The notes: generated from the sequence alone by a model not told the origin. A stretch of 64,000 nt of DNA from an uncultured Porphyromonadaceae bacterium (GCA_900546365.1 URCF01000004.1:119638-183637), one strand, 5' to 3'. Positions 53,901-62,386 are shown, counted from the first letter of the stretch. Numbers and translations are program-made.

Positions 53901-54840
53901 TGCGATACAGCTCAGGCATAAGCGAGGGGGTGAGCTTTATCTTGCTCTTACTGAGGTCGAGAGTGGCATAGTCGGCGTAGGCCTTCACCGGATAATCATC
54001 ATTATAATCGCTCATCGGCACCAGATATGTGACATCCACCGACGACGGGAATGTGATCAACCCGATCCCCTCGGGAAGGTTCACCACCTCCACGGGCACA
54101 CTGCGACGCTTGGAAATCAGCGGCTCCACCGGCACAGTGATATTGATTTTGTCAGGGATGAAACGCACACCCGGAATAGGCTTGATGCGCACCTCATACA
54201 CAGAGGTGTCCTTGAGTTCAGAGCGCACAATCCATTCGGTGTCGGCCACTGTGAGTGTGCGGGGCACACCGCCGACCGCATAGGCCATGACGCTGTCAAT
54301 ATCGGCCTTGATGGCACCTGAGATAATATACTGGAAATAGGGCGAAATCTCGGAATTGATATGCACCGGCAGCCTCATGCCGGGAGTGGATGTATAAACG
54401 AGGCTCAGCGAGTCGGGACGCGAGGACACAACATCTACCGACTGTCCGAAATATTCGCTCAACCGGCTTTCAAACTTTCCTTTGGGCACAAGGATGGTAT
54501 TGTTCTCAGGGTTGGCATATTCCGAGAATTTGACTTTGAACACAGGCATCCCTCCCCATAAAAACCGTATGAGCTGCGAGCCCTTGCCCTCCACTATAGC
54601 CGAAATTTTCTGCGGCACATCGCTGATCACCGTCACACTGTCGGGAACATCCTCAACCACAAGAGGCACATCAAAATCACGCTGGATCTGAGTGTCAAGG
54701 CTCAGAACCACCCAAAACACAAAAGCCACACATACAAACAACAGGTATGTGAGCACAGATTTGCCTTTAGACGAACGCACAGCCTTGGTGTAGGCTGCGC
54801 GTAGTCTATCAATCTTGGGATGAGATGATGTTTCGGGCAT
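53854..54840 (-). CDS. YbbR-domain membrane-anchored protein
   Basis: 328 residues. One N-terminal TM segment at about 28-48 (VLTYLLFVCVAFVFWVVLSLDTQ) is followed by YbbR-like repeats in the periplasm (DVPLVVEDVPDSVTVISDVPQKISAIVEGKG; RSVPVEVVNLPEGIGLITFPSSVDVTYLVP). In Firmicutes, YbbR (CdaR) regulates a diadenylate cyclase; here it sits between yajC and coaE, an order typical of Bacteroidetes. Its function in this phylum is unproven. The 3' end overlaps coaE. Confidence 0.85.
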   Translation of the reverse strand: MPETSSHPKIDRLRAAYTKAVRSSKGKSVLTYLLFVCVAFVFWVVLSLDTQIQRDFDVPLVVEDVPDSVTVISDVPQKISAIVEGKGSQLIRFLWGGMPVFKVKFSEYANPENNTILVPKGKFESRLSEYFGQSVDVVSSRPDSLSLVYTSTPGMRLPVHINSEISPYFQYIISGAIKADIDSVMAYAVGGVPRTLTVADTEWIVRSELKDTSVYEVRIKPIPGVRFIPDKINITVPVEPLISKRRSVPVEVVNLPEGIGLITFPSSVDVTYLVPMSDYNDDYPVKAYADYATLDLSKSKIKLTPSLMPELYRNVTLYPDSVEYILEK

Positions 54841-54858
54841 CAGTCAGTCAACAAGGAT

Positions 54859-55188
54859 TTATTTCTTCTCCTCGCTATTTGCATCAGCCTGAGCCTGCTC
54901 GGCAGAGGGGTAAACAGAACCTTTGTCAACGGTGATGTTCACACCCTGGGCAATCTCAATCACGAAAGTATTTTCCTTCACCTGACGCACTTTGCCATAG
55001 ATGCCGCCGGCGGTCACCACACGGTCACCGCTTTTGATACCTTCGCGGAACTTACGAATCTCCTTCTGCTTTTTCTGCTGAGGACGAATCATAAAGAAAT
55101 AAAATACTGCGATAAGAGCCACAATCATGAGGATATTGGCGATACCACCACCGGCAGAATCTTGCAGCATGATAAGATTAAGTGTCAT
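54859..55188 (-). CDS. yajC: Preprotein translocase subunit YajC
   Basis: 109 residues. A single TM near the N-terminus (ANILMIVALIAVFYFFMIRP) is followed by the YajC signature RPQQKKQKEIRKFREGIKSGDRVVTAGGIYGKV and an acidic tail. It is an accessory inner-membrane partner of SecDF-YidC. It lies 47 bp downstream of nusB and 18 bp upstream of ybbR, in one operon. Confidence 0.95.
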   Translation of the reverse strand: MTLNLIMLQDSAGGGIANILMIVALIAVFYFFMIRPQQKKQKEIRKFREGIKSGDRVVTAGGIYGKVRQVKENTFVIEIAQGVNITVDKGSVYPSAEQAQADANSEEKK

Positions 55189-55235
55189 TTTGGATATGGT
55201 TTTGTTAGTTTATAATGCAAATATAACGATTGCAA

Positions 55236-56672
55236 TCAATTTTTCAAAAGTTTTTTCTCGTTTTTCAGATAATTTATCACCGAGAAAAGGATACCGTTGA
55301 CAAACTGACCGCTGCGGGGAGTGCTGTAGCAGTTGGCAATCTCGATATACTCGTTGAGAGTCACCGGGATAGGTATGGCGGGGAAGTTGAGCAGCTCTGC
55401 AATGGCTGTTTCCATAATCACAATATCCATAAAGGCAAGACGCTCGGGATCCCACTGGCGCACATCGATGAACTTGTCGATATACGAGCGATACTCATCG
55501 CGGTTGTTGACAGCGTACATGAACAGCTGTTTGCCAAACTGTGAATCCTCCTCGTCCTTGTACTGCGGAAGGAGCTTCACTTCAGCATCCTGACCCGCAG
55601 CGGCGATGCGCTTGATGCTCTTGAGCACAAAAGTGCCCATGATGTCAAGGTCATCGTTCCAATACACACTCTTGCTCTCCAACACTTCAGCGAGTGCATC
55701 ACTCGGCAGAATGATGTTCTTATACACGCTGCGCCAAAATTCGCAGTCATCCTCGAAGCTCACTGTGGGCTTGGCCATATATTCGGCATAAATATCGGAG
55801 GCGAGGATGGCATCAAGCAGGGTTTTGAGCAGCGAGAAATCATCGGCCCAGGAGATAGGATTGGATTTGAGATATTCCTCCATATCCTCAGAGTCAGCGA
55901 GCATGCGCGGAAAAGCATTGTCCACAAAACGGGTGTCGGGATGGAGGTCCTCCTGGGTGGGGATAAACTTATGCTTGGCGGCGTCGAGACGCTGATACTG
56001 CATATTGGTAAGCTCCACGCTCAGCAGCAGCAGTGCGTGGTAAAGTTCATGGGCTTTGTCGAGCGACTTGTCGAGCGATTTCTGCGCATCGGCAAGCATG
56101 CTGCGGGTGTCGCTGAAATTGTCGATGGTGGAAATCACCATCTTTATACCGTTATGGAATCCCACATTGGTGAAGTTGGGATTCTTGCGTGCCGAAGCAA
56201 GAAATTCAGGGCTTTTCGCAATCACCATATTGATGATGTCGATCCAGAAATCAACATCCTGCTTGAGCTCGCGTTTTTTCAGATGAGTGTAGCTTTTGTA
56301 CGGAGCCGAGTCGATGATGGTCCTATGCACCGCCACGAGAGCATCGTTGAAATCATCAATTGAGGAACGCTCCTGCAGAATGGACCGACGTATCTCATCG
56401 TTGGAGGCGAGCGACTTCACCATTTTGTTGGCTTGCAGATATTTATTGTCGCCCACACCGGCCACATTCACCTCTTGACCCGAGGAATGAACCCTGTAGC
56501 CGGAAATCTTGAGAATGAACAGCAGCAAATCAAGATAAAGCGAATAAGCATATAGTTTATCACGCGAAGATGAAGCATCCGGAGCAGGCTCCACTTTAAA
56601 TTCACTTTGGGTAAGCAGATAAGCATAAAGCATTTGCACCACTTTGATACGTATCAATACTCGATTTATCAT
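55236..56672 (-). CDS. nusB: Transcription antitermination factor NusB, enlarged by an internal duplication
   Basis: 478 residues, against about 310 in Bacteroides and about 140 in E. coli. The true NusB fold is at the C-terminus (about 385-478: WDPERLAFMDIVIMETAIAELLNF, VTLNEYIEIANCYSTPRSGQFVNGIL). Bacteroidetes add an N-terminal helical domain; here it appears twice, at about residues 37-186 and 204-356, with the shared landmarks DDF, an I-I/L-x-S-x-x-Y-x-x-Y segment and FW at a constant offset of about 170. NusB with NusE binds boxA RNA in antitermination of rRNA transcription. First gene of the nusB-yajC-ybbR-coaE unit. Confidence 0.9.
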   Translation of the reverse strand: MINRVLIRIKVVQMLYAYLLTQSEFKVEPAPDASSSRDKLYAYSLYLDLLLFILKISGYRVHSSGQEVNVAGVGDNKYLQANKMVKSLASNDEIRRSILQERSSIDDFNDALVAVHRTIIDSAPYKSYTHLKKRELKQDVDFWIDIINMVIAKSPEFLASARKNPNFTNVGFHNGIKMVISTIDNFSDTRSMLADAQKSLDKSLDKAHELYHALLLLSVELTNMQYQRLDAAKHKFIPTQEDLHPDTRFVDNAFPRMLADSEDMEEYLKSNPISWADDFSLLKTLLDAILASDIYAEYMAKPTVSFEDDCEFWRSVYKNIILPSDALAEVLESKSVYWNDDLDIMGTFVLKSIKRIAAAGQDAEVKLLPQYKDEEDSQFGKQLFMYAVNNRDEYRSYIDKFIDVRQWDPERLAFMDIVIMETAIAELLNFPAIPIPVTLNEYIEIANCYSTPRSGQFVNGILFSVINYLKNEKKLLKN

Positions 56673-56708
56673 GACTTGAAAGAACTATTTGGGTTGGTTT
56701 GATGACTG

Positions 56709-56716
56709 CAAAGTTA
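56709..56716 (-). promoter_or_regulatory. -7 box for nusB
   Basis: TAACTTTG on the minus strand, 36 bases before the nusB ATG at 56672. Confidence 0.6.
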
Positions 56717-56750
56717 CAACAAATAATTGGTGCGTTCACTATTTTTTTCT

Positions 56751-56758
56751 TAATTTTG
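56751..56758 (+). promoter_or_regulatory. -7 box for the DUF5606 gene
   Basis: TAATTTTG, 34 bases before the ATG at 56793. ATTG lies 21 bases upstream (56726-56729) as a weak -33. It is divergent from the nusB promoter. Confidence 0.6.
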
Positions 56759-56792
56759 CACCAACACTTGAAAACGAATATATTTCAACACC

Positions 56793-57251
56793 ATGCTTAA
56801 AAGAATACTGTCCATAGCCGGCCGTCCCGGCCTGTTCAAGCTCGTGAACCAAGGCAAGAATATGCTTATCGTAGAGTCGCTCACCACCGGCAAGCGCACC
56901 CCGGCCTATGCCCACGACAAGGTGGTGTCGCTCGGCGACATCTCTATCTACACCAACGAAGGCGATGTGCCCTTGTCGGAGGTGTTTGAAACCATCAAGG
57001 AGAAAAACAACGGCCAGCCCGTGGATGTGAAAGCCATCGGTTCGGATGCCGACATCCGCAACTATTTCGCCGAGATTCTTCCGGAGTTTGACAACGAGAG
57101 AGTTTACACCAACGACATCAAGAAAGTGTTCGCCTGGTACAACCAGCTCATAGCTTCCGGCGTCACCGAATTCAAGGACGAGGAGATAGCACAGGACGAA
57201 GCCGCCGAAGCAGCTGAGAAAGCCGATGAAGAACAGACTGTCAAGAAATAA
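56793..57251 (+). CDS. DUF5606-family protein
   Basis: 152 residues. The N-terminus MLKRILSIAGRPGLFKLVNQGKNMLIVESL, then GKRTPAYAHDKVVSLGDISIYT and EVFETIKEKNNGQPV, matches DUF5606 of Bacteroidales. A basic small beta-rich start (SH3-like in appearance) leads into a helical part (NDIKKVFAWYNQLIASGVTEF) and an acidic Glu/Ala-rich tail. The function is unknown. It is followed 14 bp later by the hemerythrin gene, so probably the first gene of that unit. Confidence 0.82.
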   Translation: MLKRILSIAGRPGLFKLVNQGKNMLIVESLTTGKRTPAYAHDKVVSLGDISIYTNEGDVPLSEVFETIKEKNNGQPVDVKAIGSDADIRNYFAEILPEFDNERVYTNDIKKVFAWYNQLIASGVTEFKDEEIAQDEAAEAAEKADEEQTVKK

Positions 57252-57265
57252 TCGATAGTACCGCA

Positions 57266-57949
57266 ATGTCGCTTAACCGCCCCATCACCGCCCACGACAC
57301 CATGGCCGACCTTATCAGGCACGACTACAATGTGCTGCCTGTGATAAGCCGCTTCCGCATACCGCTGGGTGTGGGCAACAAGAATATAGCCCAGGTGTGT
57401 GAGCAAGCCGGAGTCAACACTCGCGTGTTTCTGATGGTCATCAACATGATGATATCGTCGCAGGTGGATATCAGCGACATGAATGAAAAGGATGTGGCCG
57501 GGATTGTGGATTTTCTCCACAACAGCCACACCTATTTCATTGACTATAAATTTCCCCACATACGCGCCAACCTGCAGAATGCGCTCGACCCGTCGCATAT
57601 CGACATCAACCCCGCCATCATGCAGTTTTTTGATGACTATGTGAAGCAAGTGAAAATCCATTTCGCCTACGAGGAAAACACTGTGTTTCCGTATGTCCGT
57701 GCCCTTATCCACGGTGACGCCACAGACTACAGCATTGATATTTTCCGTAAGCACCACGATGAAGTGGCCATGAAGCTCACCGAGCTGAAAAATATAATTC
57801 TGCTCTATTACACCACCGCCACTCCCGATAAAATGTATGACGCTCTTGTTGACATTTTCAATTGCGAAGCAGATCTGGAATCACACGCGCTGATTGAGAA
57901 CAATATTCTTGTGCCTGCAATAGCCGCCATCGAACGTCATAGAAAATGA
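57266..57949 (+). CDS. Hemerythrin HHE-domain protein (ScdA/RIC-like)
   Basis: 227 residues, cytoplasmic. The first ~75 residues (HDTMADLIRHDYNVLPVISRFRIPLGVGNKNI) resemble the N-terminal ScdA/RIC region but lack its Cys pair. The HHE domain provides di-iron ligands: HNSHTYFIDYKFPHIR, KIHFAYEENTVFPY, FRKHHDEV, LESHALIENNILVPAI. RIC/ScdA proteins repair iron-sulfur or di-iron centres after oxidative or nitrosative damage; hemerythrins can also sense oxygen. ATGA overlap with the LuxR-type regulator suggests a shared role. Confidence 0.87.
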   Translation: MSLNRPITAHDTMADLIRHDYNVLPVISRFRIPLGVGNKNIAQVCEQAGVNTRVFLMVINMMISSQVDISDMNEKDVAGIVDFLHNSHTYFIDYKFPHIRANLQNALDPSHIDINPAIMQFFDDYVKQVKIHFAYEENTVFPYVRALIHGDATDYSIDIFRKHHDEVAMKLTELKNIILLYYTTATPDKMYDALVDIFNCEADLESHALIENNILVPAIAAIERHRK

Positions 57950-58566
57950 AACCGCTGCATATAGGCATATTGACCGACTCCCGGCTTATCTATGAGGGCA
58001 TACGCTCCATTCTTCAGCAAACCATTGGAAAGGATATTCTCTGCATCGACCTTCAGGACAGCGGCGACTCCGACACCGTGGACACAGGCACTGCAAGAGT
58101 AATCATAGCCGACCCGATGAATGTCAAGGCTCAACAGATGATGGCCGAACATCGGCTCGACCCGCAAAGCAACCCGACAGCAACAATAGCGCTGGCCTCA
58201 TCGCTGCTCAGCCCGGATGCCGCCGCTCTTTACGATGCCACAATATCCATTTACGATTCGCCCCAGTCGATCTGTCAGACAGTGCTCCGTCTCTCCGCCG
58301 AAAACAACGACAACGACAGCGATGCCAGGAACGACCTCACCCCGAGAGAGAAAGAGATAGTGGTAGGTATAGTGAAAGGATTGTCCAACAAGGAGATTGC
58401 CGCAGAAATCAATGTGTCGGTCAACACTGTCATGACCCACAGGCGCAACATTGCCTCAAAACTCCAGATCCACTCCCCTGCCGGACTCACCATCTATGCC
58501 ATCGTGAGCAAGCTGGTGAGCATCGATGAAATCCGGCACTCGATTTACAACGAAGCGAAAAACTGA
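57946..58566 (+). CDS. LuxR-type regulator with a degenerate receiver domain
   Basis: 206 residues. The C-terminal HTH at about 127-190 is a clear LuxR/NarL type (LTPREKEIVVGIVKGLSNKEIAAEINVSVNTVMTHRRNIASKL). The N-terminal domain has a receiver-like layout but is degenerate: one acidic residue instead of two after strand 1 (GILTDSRLI), a candidate phospho-Asp in IIADPMN, and Tyr where the conserved Lys should be (SIYDSPQS against the usual LLKDSP). No histidine kinase is adjacent. It may respond to the hemerythrin protein or a ligand rather than phosphorylation. Its 3' end overlaps folE by 22 bp. Confidence 0.88.
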   Translation: MKPLHIGILTDSRLIYEGIRSILQQTIGKDILCIDLQDSGDSDTVDTGTARVIIADPMNVKAQQMMAEHRLDPQSNPTATIALASSLLSPDAAALYDATISIYDSPQSICQTVLRLSAENNDNDSDARNDLTPREKEIVVGIVKGLSNKEIAAEINVSVNTVMTHRRNIASKLQIHSPAGLTIYAIVSKLVSIDEIRHSIYNEAKN

Positions 58567-59117
58567 TTGCGGAGCCCGGGATTGTCATTGAACACTCCCA
58601 CGGCTGATACCACAGTTGTGGTGCTGTCCTGCTTCTCCACCCCACGCATCTTCATACACAAATGACCGGCTGTGCTCATCGCCATCACCCCTTTGGCACC
58701 TGTGACTTTCATTATAGCCTCACACACCTCAAGGGTGAACCGCTCCTGTAGCTGAAGCCTCCGGGCGTACACATCCACTAGACGGGCCACCTTACTCAGG
58801 CCTATGACCTTGCCGTCGGGAATATATGCAATGGAGATATGGCCGAAGAACGGAAGCAGATGATGCTCACACAGGGAATAGAACTCCACATCCTTCACCA
58901 CCACCATATCGTGTGACGGCGATTCAAACAATGCACCGTTGACCACATCGTCAACATTCTGGCGATACCCCCTTGTGGCATACCACAAAGCTTTGGCACT
59001 ACGCATGGGTGTTTTCACAAGACCCTCACGGGTCACATCCTCGCCCAGCAGCCCGACGAGAGCATTGACATGGGTGGCAATCTGCTCGAGGCGACTCTGT
59101 TCTTCTTCTTCCAACAT
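58545..59117 (-). CDS. folE: GTP cyclohydrolase I
   Basis: 190 residues from the ATG at 59117; a TTG at 59129 is possible but less likely. Zinc ligands and catalytic His are in FYSLCEHHLLPFFG, plus GHLCMKMRGVEKQDS. It opens GTP to 7,8-dihydroneopterin triphosphate, the entry to folate and pterin synthesis. It follows the SPOR gene by 8 bp. The 3' end runs 22 bp antisense into the LuxR-type gene. Confidence 0.95.
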   Translation of the reverse strand: MLEEEEQSRLEQIATHVNALVGLLGEDVTREGLVKTPMRSAKALWYATRGYRQNVDDVVNGALFESPSHDMVVVKDVEFYSLCEHHLLPFFGHISIAYIPDGKVIGLSKVARLVDVYARRLQLQERFTLEVCEAIMKVTGAKGVMAMSTAGHLCMKMRGVEKQDSTTTVVSAVGVFNDNPGLRNQFFASL

Positions 59118-59125
59118 ACCGATTG

Positions 59126-59590
59126 TCAAAGATTTATACGGTCCTGAACCACTCTAATCTCCTTGCTGTAGGAAGGAAATGCTTTTCGTATCTCCTCAGC
59201 GGCAGCGTTAGCCTCCTGCTGAGTGCGGAAATCGCCCACCCTCAGACGCCAGTACGGAGCCTTGAACATAACGTAGGAGCGATAGTGCGGAAACCGTGCA
59301 ATCACGCGGCGCTCCTTGGCGCGAGCCTCATTCTTGGCCGTGCGAGAATTGTTGTCGGAAAACAGCTGCACACGGTAGCCAACATTCCCTTTTAGAACTC
59401 TGTTATCATTCTTCTCCACCGGAGTGTCGTCAAACAACAATCGCTCGGCGAGCCCGGCGGGCTGCACCACCACATTAACACCATCGGCAGTTATATGGTC
59501 AACAATAGTCTGACGGTCAGGATTGTTTTCCGACACACCGGCCATGGCGCAACATGACATCAATATTGACAAAACAGAGCGTGAGTTCAT
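59126..59590 (-). CDS. SPOR-domain lipoprotein
   Basis: 154 residues. The short signal ends in a lipobox (SILMSCC, Cys13). The C-terminal SPOR domain covers about 65-150 (GYRVQLFSDNNSRTAKNEARAKERRVIARFP, YVMFKAPYWRLRVGDFRTQQEANAAAEEIRKAF). It is a peptidoglycan-binding, probably outer-membrane-attached protein. It lies between tpiA and folE, as in other Bacteroidales I know. A second SPOR lipoprotein is encoded at 15.5-16 kb. Confidence 0.87.
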   Translation of the reverse strand: MNSRSVLSILMSCCAMAGVSENNPDRQTIVDHITADGVNVVVQPAGLAERLLFDDTPVEKNDNRVLKGNVGYRVQLFSDNNSRTAKNEARAKERRVIARFPHYRSYVMFKAPYWRLRVGDFRTQQEANAAAEEIRKAFPSYSKEIRVVQDRINL

Positions 59591-59602
59591 TTATATATAC
59601 AA

Positions 59603-59644
59603 TTTAGGCTACAAAAATACTAAATAATATTCTTGTAGCCTAAA
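59603..59644. promoter_or_regulatory. 12-bp dyad overlapping the SPOR gene promoter
   Basis: TTTAGGCTACAA and TTGTAGCCTAAA, a perfect repeat with an 18-base spacer, between the tpiA stop and the SPOR gene. On the minus strand a -7 box TATTTTTG (59612-59619) lies in the spacer and the edge of one arm. It can act as tpiA terminator, operator, or both; the T tail is weak. Confidence 0.6.
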
Positions 59645-59663
59645 GTATGGATATTTTAAAATT

Positions 59664-60419
59664 TTAGAAAGCGGTGACGATGCCCATGAACGACTCAGCG
59701 TCGAGCGAAGCACCACCGATCAATCCACCGTCAACATCGGGCTTTGCAAAGAGAGCCTTGGCGTTGGAGGGCTTGCAGCTGCCGCCGTAGAGGATAGAAG
59801 TGTTGTCAGCCACTTCCTTGCCATACTTGTTGGCGATCACGCCACGGATGTGGGCATGCATCTCCTGAGCCTGGTCATCGGTGGCAGTTTTGCCGGTACC
59901 GATAGCCCATACGGGTTCGTAAGCAAGGATGAGTTTGCCGAAATCTTCAGCGGAGAGATCAAAGAGAGCTTCTTCAATCTGAGCTTTCACCACATCAAGG
60001 TATGTGCCGTTTTCGCGCTGCTCAAGAACCTCACCGATGCAGAAGATAGGAGTGAGATTGTTGGCAAGAGCAAGGTTCACTTTCTCTTTGAGAGTTTCAG
60101 AAGTTTCGCCATAGTACTGACGGCGTTCGCTGTGACCGAGAATCACATATTTGGCACCTGTGGAAGCCACCATCGGGGCAGACACCTCGCCGGTGTAAGC
60201 GCCGCTCTTGTGGTCAGCGCAGTTTTCAGCACCGAGTCCGAGCTTTTTGGTGTCAATCACATTGTTGATGGATGCAAGGTGGGTAAAAGGCACGCAGATA
60301 ATCACATCGCACTTGGCGTCAACATTCTCAAGAGCCTTGTTAACATCTTCGGCAAGCTTGATACCTTCGGGAAGAGTGGTGTTCATCTTCCAGTTACCTG
60401 CAACAATATTTTTTCTCAT
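59664..60419 (-). CDS. tpiA: Triose-phosphate isomerase
   Basis: 251 residues. Catalytic residues: AGNWKMN (Lys), ILGHSERR (His) and LAYEPVWAIGTGKTA (Glu plus the flexible loop 6). The C-terminal phosphate loop is ILYGGSCKPSNA...GLIGGASLD. It interconverts dihydroxyacetone phosphate and glyceraldehyde 3-phosphate in glycolysis. A 68-bp gap separates it from the DoxX-type gene upstream. Confidence 0.97.
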   Translation of the reverse strand: MRKNIVAGNWKMNTTLPEGIKLAEDVNKALENVDAKCDVIICVPFTHLASINNVIDTKKLGLGAENCADHKSGAYTGEVSAPMVASTGAKYVILGHSERRQYYGETSETLKEKVNLALANNLTPIFCIGEVLEQRENGTYLDVVKAQIEEALFDLSAEDFGKLILAYEPVWAIGTGKTATDDQAQEMHAHIRGVIANKYGKEVADNTSILYGGSCKPSNAKALFAKPDVDGGLIGGASLDAESFMGIVTAF

Positions 60420-60487
60420 TGCTAATAAATATTAAGTAGTTTGATAAATTCCAACTGCAAAGTTAACAAACAGTTTTGAAATAGCTA

Positions 60488-61771
60488 TCACGATTTGAGC
60501 TTTTTGCGAAGCCGTTGACGCAAAAGAAACAAAGAGCGGCTTTTCGACATGCCCCACAGCAGGAGCATAAGCGCCAGATAACCCGATGAGAGCCACAGGA
60601 AAGTGGCGTGGCCATGCGTGTCAAGCAGCTCGAGCGCGTTGAGTCCTTCGCCCGCACGGGCAAACATATCCACATCAATCGAGGCGAGCGAACGCTTCCA
60701 TTGGATCACCCCATCGCGCAGATATATGGCCGAGATATCACCTCGCGACATCTCCTTGAGCATGGTGCCGTCAGCCGAATACACAGGATAGGTGGCCATC
60801 GACAGATCCATCCATTGCGGAAGCACCGCCTCAGGCATAGCCACAAGCTCCACCAGCGAGCCGCCGCGGGCTGTGATATAACGCCACAATTCATTGATGG
60901 TGTAAGTGTAGCTCACATCGGCACGCTCGCCCTGCGGCACCACCACCACCAGCTGCTCGCCCTGCTCCGCTATTATATCCTCACTCACATTCTCTTCACC
61001 GTCCATCACCACGAAGTCGGTGCGTTCCATCTCCGAACCGCACACCAGCCTTCGATCAACGAAGCGCCATGTGGAGTCGGGCAGATTGTCAAGGTCAAAC
61101 TCTTTCTCAACCCCGTCCTTGCTATATACGAATTTGTATTCATTCGTCTCCCCGGCGGAATCCTCATCATCAATCAGACGGGTGCCCACCGGAAACGACC
61201 TGAAATCAATCAACGGCTGCACATTGTAGCCCAGCATGGCCACTGTCAGGAAATATATCACCGACACTGTGGTTGTGGCCCACTGTGTGAAAAACCTGTA
61301 CAGGCCGTCCACCTTACGGGTGACGGTGAGCAGATATATCAATCCTGCGGTGATCACCACATTTTTCCAGAATGTGGCGGCATTGCTTATAATCAGCATA
61401 TCGCCGAAGCATCCGCAATCGGCCACAGGATTGGCCACGTATATATATAATGTGAGCGGGAGCATCACCGCCATCATGGCCAAAAGAGCCGATGCCGAGA
61501 AGCGGCGGTAGCACCCCACCAGCAGCATGGCGCCAAAAGTGAACTCATAGCAGGATATCCCCATAGCCGCAACCACTACCAGCGACCTCGGCTGGACGAA
61601 ATCCCACACCGACAGATACTCCTCGATTTTATACACGAAGCCCCACAGGTCGATTCCTTTTGACAGTCCCGACACCAAAAACACCGCTCCCAAAGCTATC
61701 CGGAGCGTCCAAACTATCCAAGGCAGAGCCTTGATGTAGAACTGCTTGATGTCAAACCGCTTACCGGGCAT
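60488..61771 (-). CDS. DoxX/MauE-type membrane protein (BT_3928 family)
   Basis: 427 residues. Four TM helices in the first ~160 residues (IVWTLRIALGAVFLVSGLSKGIDLWGF; FTFGAMLLVGCY; LLAMMAVMLPLTLYIYV; VVITAGLIYLLTV), with the motif VADCGCFGD typical of MauE-like DoxX proteins. A fifth TM follows at about 175, then a ~190-residue soluble periplasmic part, and a last TM at about 395-415 with a very basic tail. MauE-like proteins act in disulfide or quinone redox reactions. It overlaps the DUF1599 gene by 11 bp. Confidence 0.82.
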   Translation of the reverse strand: MPGKRFDIKQFYIKALPWIVWTLRIALGAVFLVSGLSKGIDLWGFVYKIEEYLSVWDFVQPRSLVVVAAMGISCYEFTFGAMLLVGCYRRFSASALLAMMAVMLPLTLYIYVANPVADCGCFGDMLIISNAATFWKNVVITAGLIYLLTVTRKVDGLYRFFTQWATTTVSVIYFLTVAMLGYNVQPLIDFRSFPVGTRLIDDEDSAGETNEYKFVYSKDGVEKEFDLDNLPDSTWRFVDRRLVCGSEMERTDFVVMDGEENVSEDIIAEQGEQLVVVVPQGERADVSYTYTINELWRYITARGGSLVELVAMPEAVLPQWMDLSMATYPVYSADGTMLKEMSRGDISAIYLRDGVIQWKRSLASIDVDMFARAGEGLNALELLDTHGHATFLWLSSGYLALMLLLWGMSKSRSLFLLRQRLRKKLKS

Positions 61772-62309
61772 CTTCCTCCTGCAGTTTGATAACGCCGAAT
61801 ACTGCGTAGTTCACAATATCCATATAGTTGGAATCAATCCCTTCCGACACGGCTGTTTTGCCGTCGTGATCCTCAATCTCCTTGATGCGGCTGATTTTGG
61901 TGAGTATAAAATCGGTGTAGGAACATACCCTCATCATACGCCATGCCTCATCATAGTCATGGTTTTTGTCAAGCATCAGCGAGCGGGCCTTGGCAGCATA
62001 CCTATCATAGAGTCCAAGAGCTTCCTCGGGCTGCATATCCACATCGTCGGCATAGCCGTGGCTGAGCTGTATCAACCCTATCAATCCGTAGTTGACAATA
62101 GCCATAAATTCGGGTAACACTCCCTCCTCCACCTTGTGAGTGCATTTGGTGCCGATAGAACGGATGCGTTTGGCCTTGATATAAAGCTGGTCGGTGATGG
62201 AGCACGGGCGCATTATGCGCCACGAAGCGCCATAATCCTTGAGCTTTGAGGCAAACACCTCACGACAAGAGGCAAGAGCGGCGTCGAATTGAGATTCAGT
62301 ATTGTTCAT
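61761..62309 (-). CDS. DUF1599-family protein with two tandem repeats
   Basis: 182 residues from the ATG at 62309; an earlier in-frame start at 62357 would overlap the -7 box at 62355. Two ~70-residue copies of the DUF1599 unit are obvious: KLKDYGASWRIMRPCSITDQLYIKAKRI...FMAIVNYGLIGLIQL and KNHDYDEAWRMMRVCSYTDFILTKISRI...YMDIVNYAVFGVIKL. Pfam links this domain to nucleotide modification in phage contexts, but here it is a chromosomal gene before the DoxX-type gene and tpiA. Function unknown. Confidence 0.88.
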   Translation of the reverse strand: MNNTESQFDAALASCREVFASKLKDYGASWRIMRPCSITDQLYIKAKRIRSIGTKCTHKVEEGVLPEFMAIVNYGLIGLIQLSHGYADDVDMQPEEALGLYDRYAAKARSLMLDKNHDYDEAWRMMRVCSYTDFILTKISRIKEIEDHDGKTAVSEGIDSNYMDIVNYAVFGVIKLQEEDAR

Positions 62310-62354
62310 GAACGGAAGGGAATTAATATAATGATCAATAATTATAATTATGCA

Positions 62355-62362
62355 CAAAAATA
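62355..62362 (-). promoter_or_regulatory. -7 box for the DUF1599-DoxX-tpiA unit
   Basis: TATTTTTG on the minus strand, 45 bases before the ATG at 62309. Confidence 0.6.
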
Positions 62363-62386
62363 ATCATTTAACTCCATAAAACCTAC

